This document shows positions 21,124 through 33,810 of a stretch of DNA of 64,000 nt, piece by piece. Numbering within the stretch: the first letter of the stretch is position 1; every line of letters begins with the position of its first letter. The notes below the pieces were generated by a model, which made no database searches, was not told the DNA's origin, and worked only from the letters and a program-made list of their open reading frames with translations. Origin of the DNA: Stomoxys calcitrans (Eukaryota > Arthropoda > Insecta > Diptera > Muscidae); contig NC_081555.1 in assembly GCF_963082655.1 (NCBI RefSeq), positions 183,417,424-183,481,423 of the forward strand, in the 5' to 3' direction. The position numbers and the translations under genes were made by a program.

Positions 21124-23311
21124 CTGCTTACACTATTTTAGCATTAGACCTTTTTAAATATTACTGTTTTTACTTAACAGTCATTATTTAAAAGATTATT
21201 TTATTTTATTGAGAGATAAATAAAAACTACACTTTCGATTTTTCTCATATTTTTTTGTCTACCCACGCCACCATGTGTCTGTATATGTTAGAAACTGGAT
21301 ATATATTTGGCTCATTCGCACTTCTTCGCATTACATTATATGCAAGGGGACACAACAGATCGCAGAAATATATACTCACAATTTGTATTATTTAATAACA
21401 GTTTAATTCGCATAATTAAAAATATGTTCAAAGTATGCTTTCTTTATCAATCATTTGCCATGATACAAAAAAAATCAGATTTCAATGTCAAAAGCAATTA
21501 AAGCAATTAACACCATGTTTGACAAGTTTTTTATAAGTCAATACCATGCTTAATCGGTCAAATTTAGGTCTATATTTTTTCTGTGTGCGTCTTTTGTGCT
21601 ATCCTTGATTATAAGTTGCATATCTTTGGCTCGAAATTATTACCAAAATCCTATTTTCGAAGTTGTTATTTAAGACCCAATTTACAAAAATTTCCTCCGT
21701 GTCCGATTTTCAGTACACTTTTTGATGGAAATGTCCAGAGGAGACAAAAAAAAAACTCATTTTGGAATAGAACGCTGCGGAGTGAAATGAATGTATGTAT
21801 ATATATTTTATTAATTGACCTCCACCCACAGATTTCTATTGGCTTTTCCTTACTATTGCTGGCGTATGATGTATGTACATAGTTTCTGATCAGAACTCAA
21901 AAGCTATCATGCATTGGAATCATCATACATACCTGCCCTACATATATATACATCCATATGTAAATTGAGTGCGTGGGTATGCACGCAAATTGAATTGAAC
22001 TGTATTAGCTTTCCAGGCTTCCTACACCTACAACACACACACACACACACACAAATGTTCATCAATGCACATCAAGCGATATGCAAGCATGTAAAATTTG
22101 AAAAAAAAAATAAAAAAAAAAATGGCATATGTTTATATTTACTATTGCGGCATACTACACAGTGTACTTGTATGCCTGTGTATGTGTGTTTGTGCATTTT
22201 TTCCACTGTCTATTGCCCATACAGTCATGCCTCCCACTCATCCAAGCGCCCCAGTGCGTACCACCGATTTGTATTGTGAGCGATGAGCACCATCAACTGA
22301 GGGAAACATCCAAGAAAAACAAAATACTCGTACAGTAAGAGCAAGCAGCACTTGCCGAGCAGTTTCTTTGTGGCGTGCGATAGAAGGATTGCTAAAAGAA
22401 TTTCTTCTCGATTTGTGCCTACATGTTTCCAAAAATAGTTCCTATGCGAGAGATCCATTCGTTCTAGCCCACAAATACAGCACCAACCCACATCGCACAA
22501 CGTTTGGAAACTCAAATAAGATGGAATAACTAAAAAAATAATTTTGTGTTTTTAAAAGAAAATTCTAACCAAAATTACGATTGTCTGTCCGTTCGCACAT
22601 AGCATATAAGCCCATTTGTATTTTTTTGACTTGATTTCATTCACTTCAGGTATTTACTTGAATTCAATGTTTCTTTGCGACAGGCGTGAATTAAATTATG
22701 ATCAGAAATACCCCTGAACGTTATTAGTGAAAATAAAATTTTTGGTTCAAATAGCCTTCGGCAACACCTTAATTTCAGAAGTTGGACCCGGTAGATTCTT
22801 TTAAAGAAATAAAACAATTACAAACACACCTACATATGTATAAGTACATAATAACATCAAATAATAGGCTGAGGGTCAATGAAAACATTTGACCTACATT
22901 AACTAATGTGACCCATTGCAGTCTTGTACAACCCAACATACATAAGGAAGAAGTATATGTGGCAAATTTTAAGCCAATGGCTTTATTTGGTCCAACACTA
23001 TTGTGATTTCAAATATACATTCTTTATATGGTCACCGATCGCTATTTTGAAATTTTATAGATAGAATGACTGGGCTGATATACCCATATACTGAGGTGGT
23101 GGATATGAACATAAGATAAGACCCTGAAAAACGGAATAATTCTAGTATTCACGTCCAGAGGCTTTTTAAGATTAGCCCAAGAATTGCATGACGACTGGAC
23201 GAACCACTATATACTGCCTAAGGTGGTGGACGTAGAAAAAGTCCAATAGTTACATTTAATTTTATTAGTAGGGATTGAAAATGGCAAAATTGGTCCATGT
23301 CATTATATGCA
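21124..23311. other. Spacer with (CA)n microsatellite, no gene seen
   Basis: A (CA)n tract lies at about 22032-22053. Overlapping short frames around 21914-22515 on both strands show no domain and include the microsatellite. No element ends were recognised. Confidence 0.5.
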
Positions 23312-23643
23312 AATGCAAATTTGCCCATGAACAGTCCATTAAGAAACAGGGGCAAACTTCTCACATATCAATAAGTACTGTCCGATTCAAGTTTATGTTC
23401 AATGACAAGGGGCCTCCTTTTTATAGCCGAGTCCGAACGGCGTGCCACAGTGCGACACCTCTTTGTGAAGAATTTTTTACATGGCTGCCATACCAAATGG
23501 TACAGTACCACAAAAATGGCGCCGGCATTAGGAGGGGAAAACCACCGCTGAAAAAAAAAATTCTGATGTTCCCGCCAGTATTCGAACCGTGGCGTTCAGC
23601 GTCATAGAAGGACATGCTAACCTCTGCGTAACGGTAGCCTCCT
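23312..23643 (-). repeat. SINE family A, full-length-like copy
   Basis: The reverse complement carries the head 'ggctaccgttacgcagaggt', box B GGTTCGAATAC (around 23579-23589) and the body 'ggactcggctataaaaagga'. The tail is at the left ('gcccatgaacagtcc'). Confidence 0.7.
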
Positions 23644-23734
23644 GGAAGTTGAAATTTGGCTAAAACTTTGCTGGTAATAAAAAAGACATTTACGATCTAT
23701 ATCGCCCCATAACATGATAAAGTTATTGTAAAGG

Positions 23735-23835
23735 GTGATTTTTTAGCCATTATATTCTTGGCAACAGTGGTTTAAACAGCTCACGCACGTTTCGTATTTT
23801 GTTTCACTGTCAAACATCTTCAGTTTGGTCTATAA
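23735..23835 (+). repeat. Solo end of a mariner-type element
   Basis: 'aaagggtgattttttagcca', then 'ggcaacagtggtttaaacag' and 'tcactgtcaaacatcttcag'. The same text (reverse complement) forms the 5' end of the transposase relic at 47430-47885. No coding part follows here. Confidence 0.6.
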
Positions 23836-23944
23836 CTTAATACCCACATTAAGTAAGGAAATGAGTTAAAATAGCATTAGTCGGCCGACTTTTACCTATG
23901 AGAACAAGTTTTATATTACTCTAGCCGGACCGGGCCCGCTCCGA

Positions 23945-25540
23945 CAGGATGAGGCGTCCCTCAAAAATGTGGCCCCAAGATTGGTTATCAAATTCGTTTT
24001 CTAATCTCAAATACCTTTCATTTGAGCCACATATTGGCATGGTCGAAAAATTTTTACTCTTTGGGGGATGTTTTGCGGAAGGCGTGATGCCTAAAATACA
24101 TGGTCCTACATTTGGATATCAAATTCGTATTCTAGCCCCAAATACCTTTATTTGAGCTCCATATTGCGATGGTCAGTAAAAAAATTGCTGTTTATGGGGT
24201 AAAGGGTAGACCACCAGAAAATTGGTCCAAAAAGTGGGTATCACTTCTTGCTCTACCCCCAATTCCTTTCATTTCAGCCCCACATTGCCATGGTCGGTAA
24301 ATATGCCCGATTTAAGGGTGTTCCCCATAACACTATCCCCTGAAAATATATTTGAACCCCATATTGCCATTGGCCTCGAAATTAGATACCAAACTCGTTT
24401 TCTAATCTCAAATACCATTCACTTAAACCCTTTATGGAAAAAGCCAGCAAATATGTCCGGTTTGGGATATGGGCCCTAAAAACTATGAACATCGAACTCC
24501 ACTGTTTTGAAGACCCAAATTGTCTTGGTGGTCCTACTTGGGGGTTCTTGTGGTGGTGGGACGTCCCCTAGACAGTTGGCCCCGAATGTTGATTTCAGAT
24601 TCATGATCTACTCCCAAATACCCTTCATTTGAGCTCCATTTTCCATAGTCGGAAAATATGACAGGTTTGGGGGAGTTTTGGGGGATGGGGCGACCACTCA
24701 GTGACTTGGCCTTGAAATACATATCAGATTCGTGTTCTACCCTAAAATACCTCTTATTTGAGCCTCTTATTGTAATGGTCAGCAAATACTTTCTATTTGG
24801 GTGGTGTTATGGGTGTGGGATCATCGTGTTTTACTTCAAAGATCTTTCATTTGAGTCCCATATTGCTATGGTCGTAAATTTGTCTTCTTTGGGGTATGTT
24901 CTCGGGGATGGGCGGCCCCCAAACACTTGGCCCCACATCTGGATATCAGATTCGTGTTCTACACACAAATGCCTTTAATTTAAGCCCCATATTGCCATGG
25001 TCAGCAAATAAGTCTTGTTTGGGGGGTGTTTTGGGAAAGGGGTTGACCCTTAGAAACTTTGTCCCGAATTTGGATATCAGATTCGTATTTTACTCGCAAA
25101 TACCTTTCACTTGAGTCCCATATTCCCATGGTCGGTAAATATGTCCGATTAAGGGGTGTTTTGGGGGTTGGGGTGGTCCCGCAAACAATTGGTCCAATAA
25201 ATGGATATCAGATGGGGCGCCCCCCTAGGTACCCCATCCGAAATATGAATACCAAATTTTTGTTTGTAGGTCACTATAAGAGAGAACACAAAACACACAA
25301 TTTCGCTTAAATCGCACCACCCATCTCCGAGATCTGGCGTTTCTGAAATTTAGGATTAGGGGGAGGGTCCGCTCCCCCTTCTGATATCAAAAATGTAGTA
25401 CCCTTTTTTCACCATGTGATTATTATGCACCATCAGTGAAAATTTCAAGAAAATCGGTCCAGTCGTTTCTGAGTCTATAAGGAACACACAGACAAACAAA
25501 CAAACACAAATTAATTTTTATATATAAGAAGATTTAAGAT
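23945..25540. repeat. Tandem array, ~130-bp unit, with transposon-like tail
   Basis: The landmark 'catttgagccccatattgcc' or a variant returns near 24019, 24149, 24269, 24352, 24626, 24756, 24850, 24979 and 25110, with most spacings 120-131 bp. Units include 'tggatatcagattcgtgttc' and 'ggtaaatatgtccgatttgg'. After the last unit the sequence ends with 'gaaaatttcaagaaaatcgg' and 'gaacacacagacaaacaaac', a 3'-end style common in insect transposable elements. Frames across it are translated repeats. Confidence 0.65.
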
Positions 25541-25784
25541 TTGCATGAAATAATCTTCAAACATGTGTTATCGATTAAAATAAGGATATCTTGGATTTTC
25601 CTGAATTTCATGTGTTTTTTGTTTTTGAAAAACTTTCCTATAGCTCTTAAAAATTTTCCCTTTACAAAATAATTTCTTAAAAATAAAGTGTTGCCAAGAA
25701 CTTCTCATATACGATCCACAGTATAGGTTATAGGTAGAAGATTCGATTTATTTTTTATTTTTTTTTACAATATAATAAATATTT

Positions 25785-25930
25785 ATTATTGATTCAAAAG
25801 ACAAAAAGGTGTGGAAGTAATCTTAATTTCAAAATCCATTCGCAAAAGCTCGATATGACCACCACTTGCCTTGATTATTGCTCTGAGTTTGGTAAAAAAC
25901 ATGCAAGTTGCCATAGCGTGTTAAATTTTC
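25785..25930 (-). pseudogene. Possible Tc1-type transposase C-terminal scrap
   Basis: On the - strand one frame reads TKLRAIIKASGGHIELLRMD, resembling the extreme C-terminus of Tc1/mariner-superfamily transposases. No catalytic residues remain. Low confidence. Confidence 0.3.
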
Positions 25931-26185
25931 GAACATCGTGATCTCCAACAAGAAAAATTTAATAAACTGAGCAGGTCGTACTTAACCGAGCACAAGAACA
26001 AGAATTTGTATCTACGAGCGGTCGGCAATTTTCCATCTCAAGTAATGGATGGGCAGCTGTGACCGTCGTTGGACGCTCTTCAATTGCTTTGATCAAGCCT
26101 GGGATTAAATAGAAATGCGACTTGTTGTGGTAAAAATATTGTGGAAGCTGCACCGCTACATAGTAAAGCACATTTATGTGAAGAA

Positions 26186-27041
26186 TAAGTAAAAGCGTGC
26201 TAAGTTCGCCATGGATCGCATTTGTCGAGTTCTTTTCCCGGTGTCTCTTTTTAGGCAAACAAAGGAAAGGATATAAGAAAATAATTGCTATGCTATTGGA
26301 GCTAAATCAAGTTATGGTCCGATTTGAACCATAATGGAATGAATGTTGGAGGCCATAGTAGAAGTCATTGTGTAAAATTTCAGCTATATCGATTCAGAAT
26401 TCCGCCCGTTAGGGGCTAAAAAAGCAAAATAAGGAGATCGTTTTATAGGGAGCTGTATTAGGCTATAGACCGATTTAGACCATATTTGACACGTATGTTG
26501 AAGGTCATGGAAGAAGACGTTGTACAAAATTTCGTCCAAATCAGATAATAATTTCGCCCTATAGAGGCTCAAGAAGTCAAAATCCCAGATCGGTTTATAT
26601 GGCAGCTATATCAGGTTATTTACCGATTTGAGCCATACTTTGCACAGTTATTGAAAGTCATAAGGAAACACGTTACACAAAATTTTAGCGAAATCGGATA
26701 AGATTTGCGCCCTCTAAAGGCTCTAGATGTCAAGACTCCAGATCGGTTTATATGACAGCTATATCAAAACATGGACCAATATGGCCCATTTACAATACCA
26801 ACCGACCTACACTTATAAAAAGTATTTGTGCAAGATTTGAAGCGGCTAGCTTTACTCCTTCGAAAGTTTGCGTGCTTTCGACCGAAAGACGCACAGACGG
26901 ACGGACATGGCTGGATCGACTTAAAATGACATGACGATCAAGAATATATATATTTTATGGGGTCTTAAACGCATAGTTCGAGGTGTTACAAACTAAATGA
27001 CGAAATTAGTATACCCCCCTCCTATGGTGGACGGTATAATA
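26186..27041 (-). mobile_element. DINE-1/mini-me-like element, reversed
   Basis: Reads as the reverse complement of the 11043 type: 'aagtaaaagcgtgctaagtt' at the left, internal units with 'tatatggcagctatatcagg', then 'gacggacatggctggatcga' and 'tcctatggtggacggtataa' at the right. It has fewer internal units than the long copies. Confidence 0.65.
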
Positions 27042-27612
27042 AGGTCTAGCCCTTCAAATCCTTTGTTTGTAATAATATATATTTTTCTTTGTTTTAAAAC
27101 TAAATTTCGACTAAAATTTTGTGTTTTTCGGAGAATCCCGACTAATCTCGACCGTCAGTTTTGAGCTTTGGGGACCTGACAATCGTACGTTAAAATACAA
27201 CATGATTTGGTACGTACGCAAAAAAGTGAGTCATGAGCACTATTTCACTCACAATCACTGTCAGGCACGAGTACCTGATTGGATTCTCACTCATCAATCA
27301 AGTGACTCCCGCGTACGCCTCCAATCAACGTCATGGATGGAAAACAGAATTAGAAAATGGGCCCAAGTAAGAATTATACGGGGGTATTTTTGCAGGTATA
27401 CAACACATTAAACTTGTTATAAGTTCTTTAAACTGATCTGCATTTTAGATAAAAATTTGTAAAAAGTAAAAAATTGTTATGCGGACATAACCAGAAACGT
27501 TTCAAAAAAGTGTGCTGGGTTTGGAAACTTTTTTCAAACTGAAGAAAAACGAAGTAACATTTAAAATTTTCATTTTGGAAAACAACAATCAAATTTAAAT
27601 GGTCCAAAGCTG
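27042..27612. other. Spacer; one open frame of unknown nature
   Basis: A 96-codon frame on the + strand (27121-27411) has no recognisable domain and no neighbouring splice evidence. Not called as a gene. Confidence 0.4.
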
Positions 27613-27614
27613 AT

Positions 27615-28595
27615 AAAACCGAGGTTAAGTTCGGCCTGACCGAATCTTATATACCCTCCACCATTAATAGAATCTGACAAGTTCTGGAAATAGTTTTTGG
27701 TAACAGCAACATATTGTGGCTCAATCTGAAGATCGGTTTATGTGAGAGCGATATCAGGTGATGGACCAAATTAGATCATACTTGACACGGTTGTTGGGGG
27801 TCATAGCAAAACATCATCTGCAAAACTTCAGCCAAATCGTATAATATTGGGTTGCCCAAAAAGTAATTGCGGATTTTGTAAAAGAAAGTAAATGCATTTT
27901 TAATAAAACTTAGAATGACCTTTAATCAAATATCTTTTTTTACACTTTTTTCTAAAGCAAGCTAAAAGTAACAGCTGATAACTGACAGAAGAAAAAATGC
28001 AATTACAGAGTCACAAGCTGTGAAAAAATTTATCAACGTCGACTATATGAAAAATCCGCAATTACTTTTTGGGCAACCCAATAATTGCGCCCTTTGGAGA
28101 CTCAATAAGTAAAATCCCGAGGTCGGTTTATATGGGAGCTATATCAGGAGATGAAACAATTTGGATCATACGTAACGAAACATCGTGTGCAATATCTCAG
28201 CCAATTCGGATAATAATTGCGCCCTCTAGAGGCTCAGGTAATGGATGGTTTTGGATCGTACTTAGTGCGGTTGTTGGGAGTCATACAAAAAACAAATTCA
28301 GTCAAATCGGATTAGTATTACGTCCTCTAGAAGCTCAAGAATTATAATCGGCAGATCGGTTTATATGGTAGCTTCATCTAAACATGAACCGATTTAGAAT
28401 TCCAATCGACCTACGTTAGTAAGAAGTATTTTTGAAACATTTCAAGCGGCTAGCTTTACTCCTTCGAAAGTTGAAGTGCTTTCGACAGGCGGACGAAAAT
28501 GCCTAGAGATGGACTTAAAATGTCAAGACGATCAAGAATATGTATACCATATGGCCTCCTATATTATTATTATTTCGAGGTGTTACAAAGGGAAT
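27615..28595 (-). mobile_element. DINE-1-like element, reversed, interrupted by a MITE
   Basis: Left end 'gaggttaagttcggcctgac' and 'cttatataccctccaccatt', internal units with 'gatcggtttatatgggagct', right end 'ctttactccttcgaaagttg' and 'atttcgaggtgttacaaa'. A 235-bp MITE (27847-28081) splits one unit, with the TA target duplicated. Confidence 0.6.
27847..28081. mobile_element. mariner-type MITE (TTGGGTTGCCC ends)
   Basis: Terminal inverted repeats start TTGGGTTGCCCAAAAAGT and continue AATTGCGGATTTT. TA stands on both sides (27845-27846 and 28082-28083). Removing the element with one TA restores the DINE unit text 'aaatcg(t)ataattgcgccc'. It has no coding capacity. A second copy in opposite orientation is at 58085-58296. 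Confidence 0.85.
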
Positions 28596-28599
28596 AGCG

Positions 28600-30250
28600 G
28601 AAGGAGAGCATAGCCAAGAAAAAAATAATTAAATGTTTTGCCTTTTATAGCATTTTTAATCTCAATTTATTTAAGGTGTTTAAGAAACAGAAAACCAAAT
28701 GGTTCCGCTAGATGTTGTGTCTTGAAAATTGTGAATATTCCCAAGCATTTCTCTTATCAGTCATTGAAAAAATATTTAGAACATTTTCAAAATATGTGTA
28801 TGTATCTTGTCGTTCTTGCAGCTTGTTTGAAATGACAAGTCTTTTCAATGGTTCACATTTCAAATTTGGCCCATTTATCGTGTTTGGGATATTTTCTAAC
28901 ATATTTTCCTCAATGAATTTTCAATCACTGATACACCGTTAGTACCACGATATACTTTCACATTGTAGTAGAACGTTAAGTGTTCGCATTCAGCAGCCCA
29001 ATAATGCCTCAAATCGATGACAACAAGTTTGTGCAATTTTCTAAAATTGTTGAAAATCTTTAAAAATGTGTACAAGTTGTTGCTATTTTTGACATTGTCC
29101 ATAAAATTCGATTACAACACAATGCTGGTGCTTTGCTTTTGAGAAAATAGAAAATGTTTCTTTCTTTTAGAATTTGTTAATACCAACGAAGAATATTTAT
29201 AATAGGAGCAAATAAATGTTTTTTTTTTGTTTACATACATACAAAGATAAATAAATATAATGAAGGCGCGATATAAATAACGAGTAGATGCGAACATACA
29301 TACATACATAAATACTCGTATATGAAGATCTAAACAGACAGAGTTATGTGATTTTTGGGTGCTAAAAATATGTGTGGGCTTTTTACAAATACTGCTATAA
29401 ACTTGTGTGTGTGTGTGTGTATCAATAGAGTATATGCATTGACAAAACTACAAACTTACATATATTCAATATCAGCCAAGGGAAGGAAAAATTTAGATCC
29501 AGCAAAAATTGGGACCCCAACATCGTCCACATTTTATAGGATAAATGCAAGAATTTAATGCATTCGGCTACAAGTTGGGTGAGCTGGGGAAAGCTATTTT
29601 CAAAAAATTTTTATAAATAATTGACACTTTTCCCTTCTTGTTTGTCTTGATAAGTATGTATATTCGATTCGCATTCGAACACAAGACTTTCTTTATGCAC
29701 AGGAAGTCTTGTGTTCGAATGCAATTTTCAATCTGGCCTAGCGCCCATTGTTAAATGTTTGTCTTCTACATATTTGAAGGCATGAGTGTTTGATGCGGCA
29801 GCATGATCATCTTCTGTCGAAGGTGGTTGTAAAGTGAGGCAACAACAGGTCAACCGAGTCACAGCAATGATGACAACGTCACCACATCGATTGGGAAAAG
29901 TGTTATTGAAAATACCGATTTATACTTGTACTGTGCTTTCTTCCATGGTGTGGATGGAATCTAGAAGAAGTTGCACCAATATTTGACCACATACGAGTAT
30001 GATGGTGATGGTGGGACTTTATGTGAATACACTCGAGCGGAAAATTGAGTTAATCGTGTTAAACGATACTTGGCCATATATGAAATGGCCAACAACAATT
30101 AGAACAGTGGCAGGAATCCAGTTCAATACTAATTTCTTGTGGAAATCTTCTGTCGTCACACAATGCCGTCGCTCAGAAAGGAAAAGAGCGAAAAAACAAT
30201 GGCCAACCTCATTGCCGCGGCCGCCGCCACCCACGACGGGCGATGGCCAC
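28600..30250. other. Spacer upstream of troponin T
   Basis: No gene recognised. Contains a (GT)n tract at about 29404-29420 and a perfect 19-bp inverted repeat at 29671-29722 (separate entry). Short frames at 29999-30262 show no domain. Confidence 0.5.
29671..29722. repeat. Perfect 19-bp inverted repeat (hairpin)
   Basis: GCATTCGAACACAAGACTT (29671-29689) and its exact reverse complement (29704-29722) are separated by a 14-nt loop. It stands about 1.15 kb before the putative troponin T start site. Origin unknown. Confidence 0.8.
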
Positions 30251-30862
30251 CATAGCGACTAAGAGGAATATTTCACTCTACTAGAAATAACATTCGGAAC
30301 GATTCAGGTATATCATCCGTATATACTCATATGCATGGACATCACATACATGCACATGCAAACACACACACACGCACATGCAGACGAATATTTTCCTCTG
30401 TGTTTCATGTGTGTGTGTGTGTGTATGCGTGTGAATTTATAGAATAAAGTTTCTATTTCAAAAAAATTATGCTGTGAGCCTTTAGATCGAAATGAAATGT
30501 TTATGATAGAATGGTCAATGGTTGTTGCTATACCAGCTCGCACACACACACACCCATGCCAAGTTATTGAATATCCCCCCTCCCCTCGATTGCCCCACTC
30601 TCTCCCCACCTGAGCAGCTGCCAATCTGGCAGTAGCTATATCTCTTTTCATCTTGTATGCTCTCTCTCTGTCTCGCATAAAATATCTCATGCTCTCTTTA
30701 TGACTCCTGAGATTTGAGCCCACAGCCTAGGTGCAAGAGCAACATGCAGTATTCTGCGATCGTGGGGAAAACACTCAAGCGCCCGTGTATTGGTGAAGAA
30801 AAACTGAACAATCTATTTTCCGAAAAAATCTTTAACATAGCGTGTTGTTTCTTAGTAGATCG
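30251..30862 (+). promoter_or_regulatory. Troponin T upstream region
   Basis: Contains (CA)n/(GT)n tracts near 30366 and 30408-30424 and GAGA-factor-like CT runs (CTCTCTCTCTGTCTC near 30660-30674; CACTCTCTCCCC near 30596). The homologous Drosophila gene has an upstream muscle enhancer as well as a first-intron enhancer; whether this stretch is that enhancer is inference. Confidence 0.4.
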
Positions 30863-30864
30863 TC

Positions 30865-30952
30865 AGTCTGTTTAGTCGAACCGCAGCATTCGCTCCAACG
30901 ACGTCAGCTGCTCGGACAACAGTAGAGAGTTTAATTTGTTTCTTTTCCCGAA
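30865..30952 (+). other. up: Probable non-coding first exon of troponin T
   Basis: An initiator-like TCAGTC (30863-30868) opens a locally GC-richer stretch that ends in a perfect donor, ...CCCGAA|GTAAGT at 30952/30953. No TATA box is seen. The next coding exon has an acceptor at 35868 and begins with 24 bp of leader, so a leader exon upstream is required. Start and assignment are inferred from signals only. Confidence 0.55.
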
Positions 30953-31326
30953 GTAAGTTTTGGCAAAAGTTAAAAAAAAATAGACAATACCAAAGAGAGA
31001 AAACTAAAATAAAAAAATCATACAAATTATGACCAAAATTTGGATTGGAAAAAAGAAGAAGAAAAAACTAAAGTGACAATCCTTAAAGAGAACATGAACC
31101 AAGACCTAGAGAACGAACTATAGCCCAATTTGGGTATTCAAACTATAACGGTGGCTATGGAAGTTATAAACAAAGTTATATAATATTCGAATAACTCTTC
31201 ACAACTCAGCGAAAGTGCAAACAAATTTATTCTAAGCCAAATCAAGTGGATTAAAAAGCTGGTGTGTGTGTGCGTTTGATAAAATGTTCAACGATCCTGC
31301 AGTAAAGATTTTTTCTCATTTTAGTT

Positions 31327-31336
31327 CTAAAAATAG
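31327..31336. promoter_or_regulatory. MEF2-like site, troponin T intron 1
   Basis: CTAAAAATAG fits the MEF2 consensus YTAWWWWTAR exactly, 375 bp into the first intron, where the Drosophila orthologue carries a MEF2-dependent muscle enhancer. Confidence 0.5.
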
Positions 31337-32221
31337 GACATTCTTTAGAACTGGCGACCTCAAAGTGTTACATGATATATTTATTACACAGCTCTCGGCT
31401 AGCAAAAGCAAAAACAAACGAAAAAAAGACGAAAGACGAACGACGAAAAAGAAAAATAGTTGTATGTCTCTTGCTTCCTAGCAAGCAATCAAAGAATTTC
31501 TCTGAAGACAGATGTTGAAAAGAAAAGTCTGCAAAAAAAAAAGACCAACATGAATAAAGGGAAGAAACTAAAACCGGCGGTGGCCATCAGAAGTGAAGGA
31601 TACTTGTGACCGGTGCCCTGGTAAAATGATGTGAAGAAAAGCAACGAAAGCTAAAAGGAAATTCCACTTGAAGCAAAAAAAGGAATATTCGAGTGCATGT
31701 GTGTGTGTGTGTTTGTGCAAGGGAGCTAAAAAAACTCCAAGGATAAGCTGGAAACTGGAATACTTCGAATAGTTCAGTCATACTTCATTAACAATGTGGA
31801 ATAAAAGCTTGCAATGGATTGAAAAATATTACATAAATGGTTATCCTATTTAGTCATATTTGCATTTTTACACATACCACTAGCATAGCCTCACCAGCAC
31901 AAGCACACCCACCCACACACAAACATAGATGAATTTTTATTAAAATTTCTTTTTACATTGGTACATCTCCTAAAAAGTGGATCTTTTTTGCGAAAATACG
32001 TAGGCACACTAGATCCACCACCCTCATGCTTACGCTGTAAAATAGCAAAGAAACACTCGATACAACTACCAAGCATACACACAAAATGAGATTTTGAAAT
32101 ATTATTTCTTATTTATGTTGTCTGTGTTTAGTGCCAAGGTAAAAAAGCTTCATGCTTGCAAAGCAAGAGAGTGAGAGAGCTCGTTTGAGACTAAAATGTG
32201 CTCACGGAAATTCAATACGAT

Positions 32222-32231
32222 CTATTTTTAA
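32222..32231. promoter_or_regulatory. MEF2-like site, troponin T intron 1
   Basis: CTATTTTTAA fits YTAWWWWTAR. AT-rich introns give such matches by chance, so weight is low taken alone. Confidence 0.35.
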
Positions 32232-32770
32232 AATCACACTTCTAGCGAATGAGCCAATACAACAAGAGGTCTGCTAAATATTGTTGGTAGACACACATAT
32301 TTGCTCACTCACTCACTCGCTCACACGTTCACAAACATACATACAACAAGTTCTATAAACAATTGCGCCCAGATGTTCCTATGTGTGTGTGTGCGTGTGT
32401 TGGCATATCCCATTATTCGATTATGAGATTTCATATTGATGTTGTTGTTGTGATTTGGGTGTGAAAACTGCAGAATGAGTTTTCCTTGAGAGAAATTATG
32501 ACATACAAATACAAATAAAGATCATTTCTGACCTCCTACTCACACATGCACACACATTCAAAGTTCAAGACTCATACTCGCTAGACACCAACACATACAT
32601 ATACGTGAAAATACACTCAAGCATAGGTACATATGTATATGTATACTACTTAAAGGCGGCAAAGAATTCTGTTATATATGTGTGCGTCTAGCTAGCTTTG
32701 TATGTACTCACTAAGAAAACACATTATGTGTATAGAGTCCATCCAACAACAACAAAAGCGCTAAAGGAAT

Positions 32771-32780
32771 TTATTTTTAG
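32771..32780. promoter_or_regulatory. MEF2-like site, troponin T intron 1
   Basis: TTATTTTTAG fits YTAWWWWTAR. Third match in the first 1.9 kb of the intron. Confidence 0.35.
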
Positions 32781-33810
32781 AAATAGTCTGATGCGTAATC
32801 CATTAGAATTGTTTACGTTTTGCGTCAAGATCTGTGAATGTTTTCATTGAGAATTTGAAAGTTTTATTTAAAATTTTAAATTTTAGGTTGCAAATACAGA
32901 TTTTGTATACAATAATATACCTTTCATATGTATGACATACTTAATGGACATTTTTAAAATGGGGAATCTGCTTCTCAATAGAAAAGGAGTAGACAATGCG
33001 ATTATATATCAAGGCCATTGTGTCCGCAATTAATTGTTTTTTGTCAATTAGGAAATCAAAATATAAAAGAGAAGAACAGGGAAGCTACATTGCTAAAGGT
33101 TTTTAAGATTTTAACAAATATTAAATACGATTTGAGAACAACAAAATGCTTGATTTGCGTTTTTTTTTTTTTTTTTTACAATCGAACAAAAAGTGTGAGT
33201 TGTAAAAAATACCGAGCACATGTAGAATTTAGAAGGCATAATGTAAACTAAATTTCTAGAAAAAGAACAATTCAAACCTAAAAATGCTCTATTTAATAAG
33301 ATGATATTTGACAATTGTAGTCCAGAATTGTTGCTTATGTTTATGATTTCTTTAGTGTCATCGTGTTAAGGTCCCGTTATGACCGAATGTATATCAAATG
33401 TTTCTTCGGTGTGGTTTGTTATGAAAGAACAATAAAATATACCAGATACATATAGCATGAGGCTAGAGATACTGGTTTACAAATTTTCTTAATTTTTGTG
33501 TTTGGTAAAACAAAACTTTTTGACATTTTTGAGATTTTATAAGAAAATTTAATTATAATGAATTTGAAGAAAAATGAAGGAAAAATTGTTTAAAACTAAC
33601 ATTTTTTGTCTTAAATAGCCGTAAAATAGATCTTTAATTTAAGTCTTATACTTAGTAATCTTTTAATGAATCGTGATGTAAGAAAATAAGCTTTGGAAGC
33701 GTCTCTCAACATTTAGTTAAAAAAGTACAGGAACCATGTTTAAAAGTTGAATATTTCGAGAAACAAAAATTTTAGAGTTTTTGTAAAAAAGTAAAATGAG
33801 ATTCAGTTGT

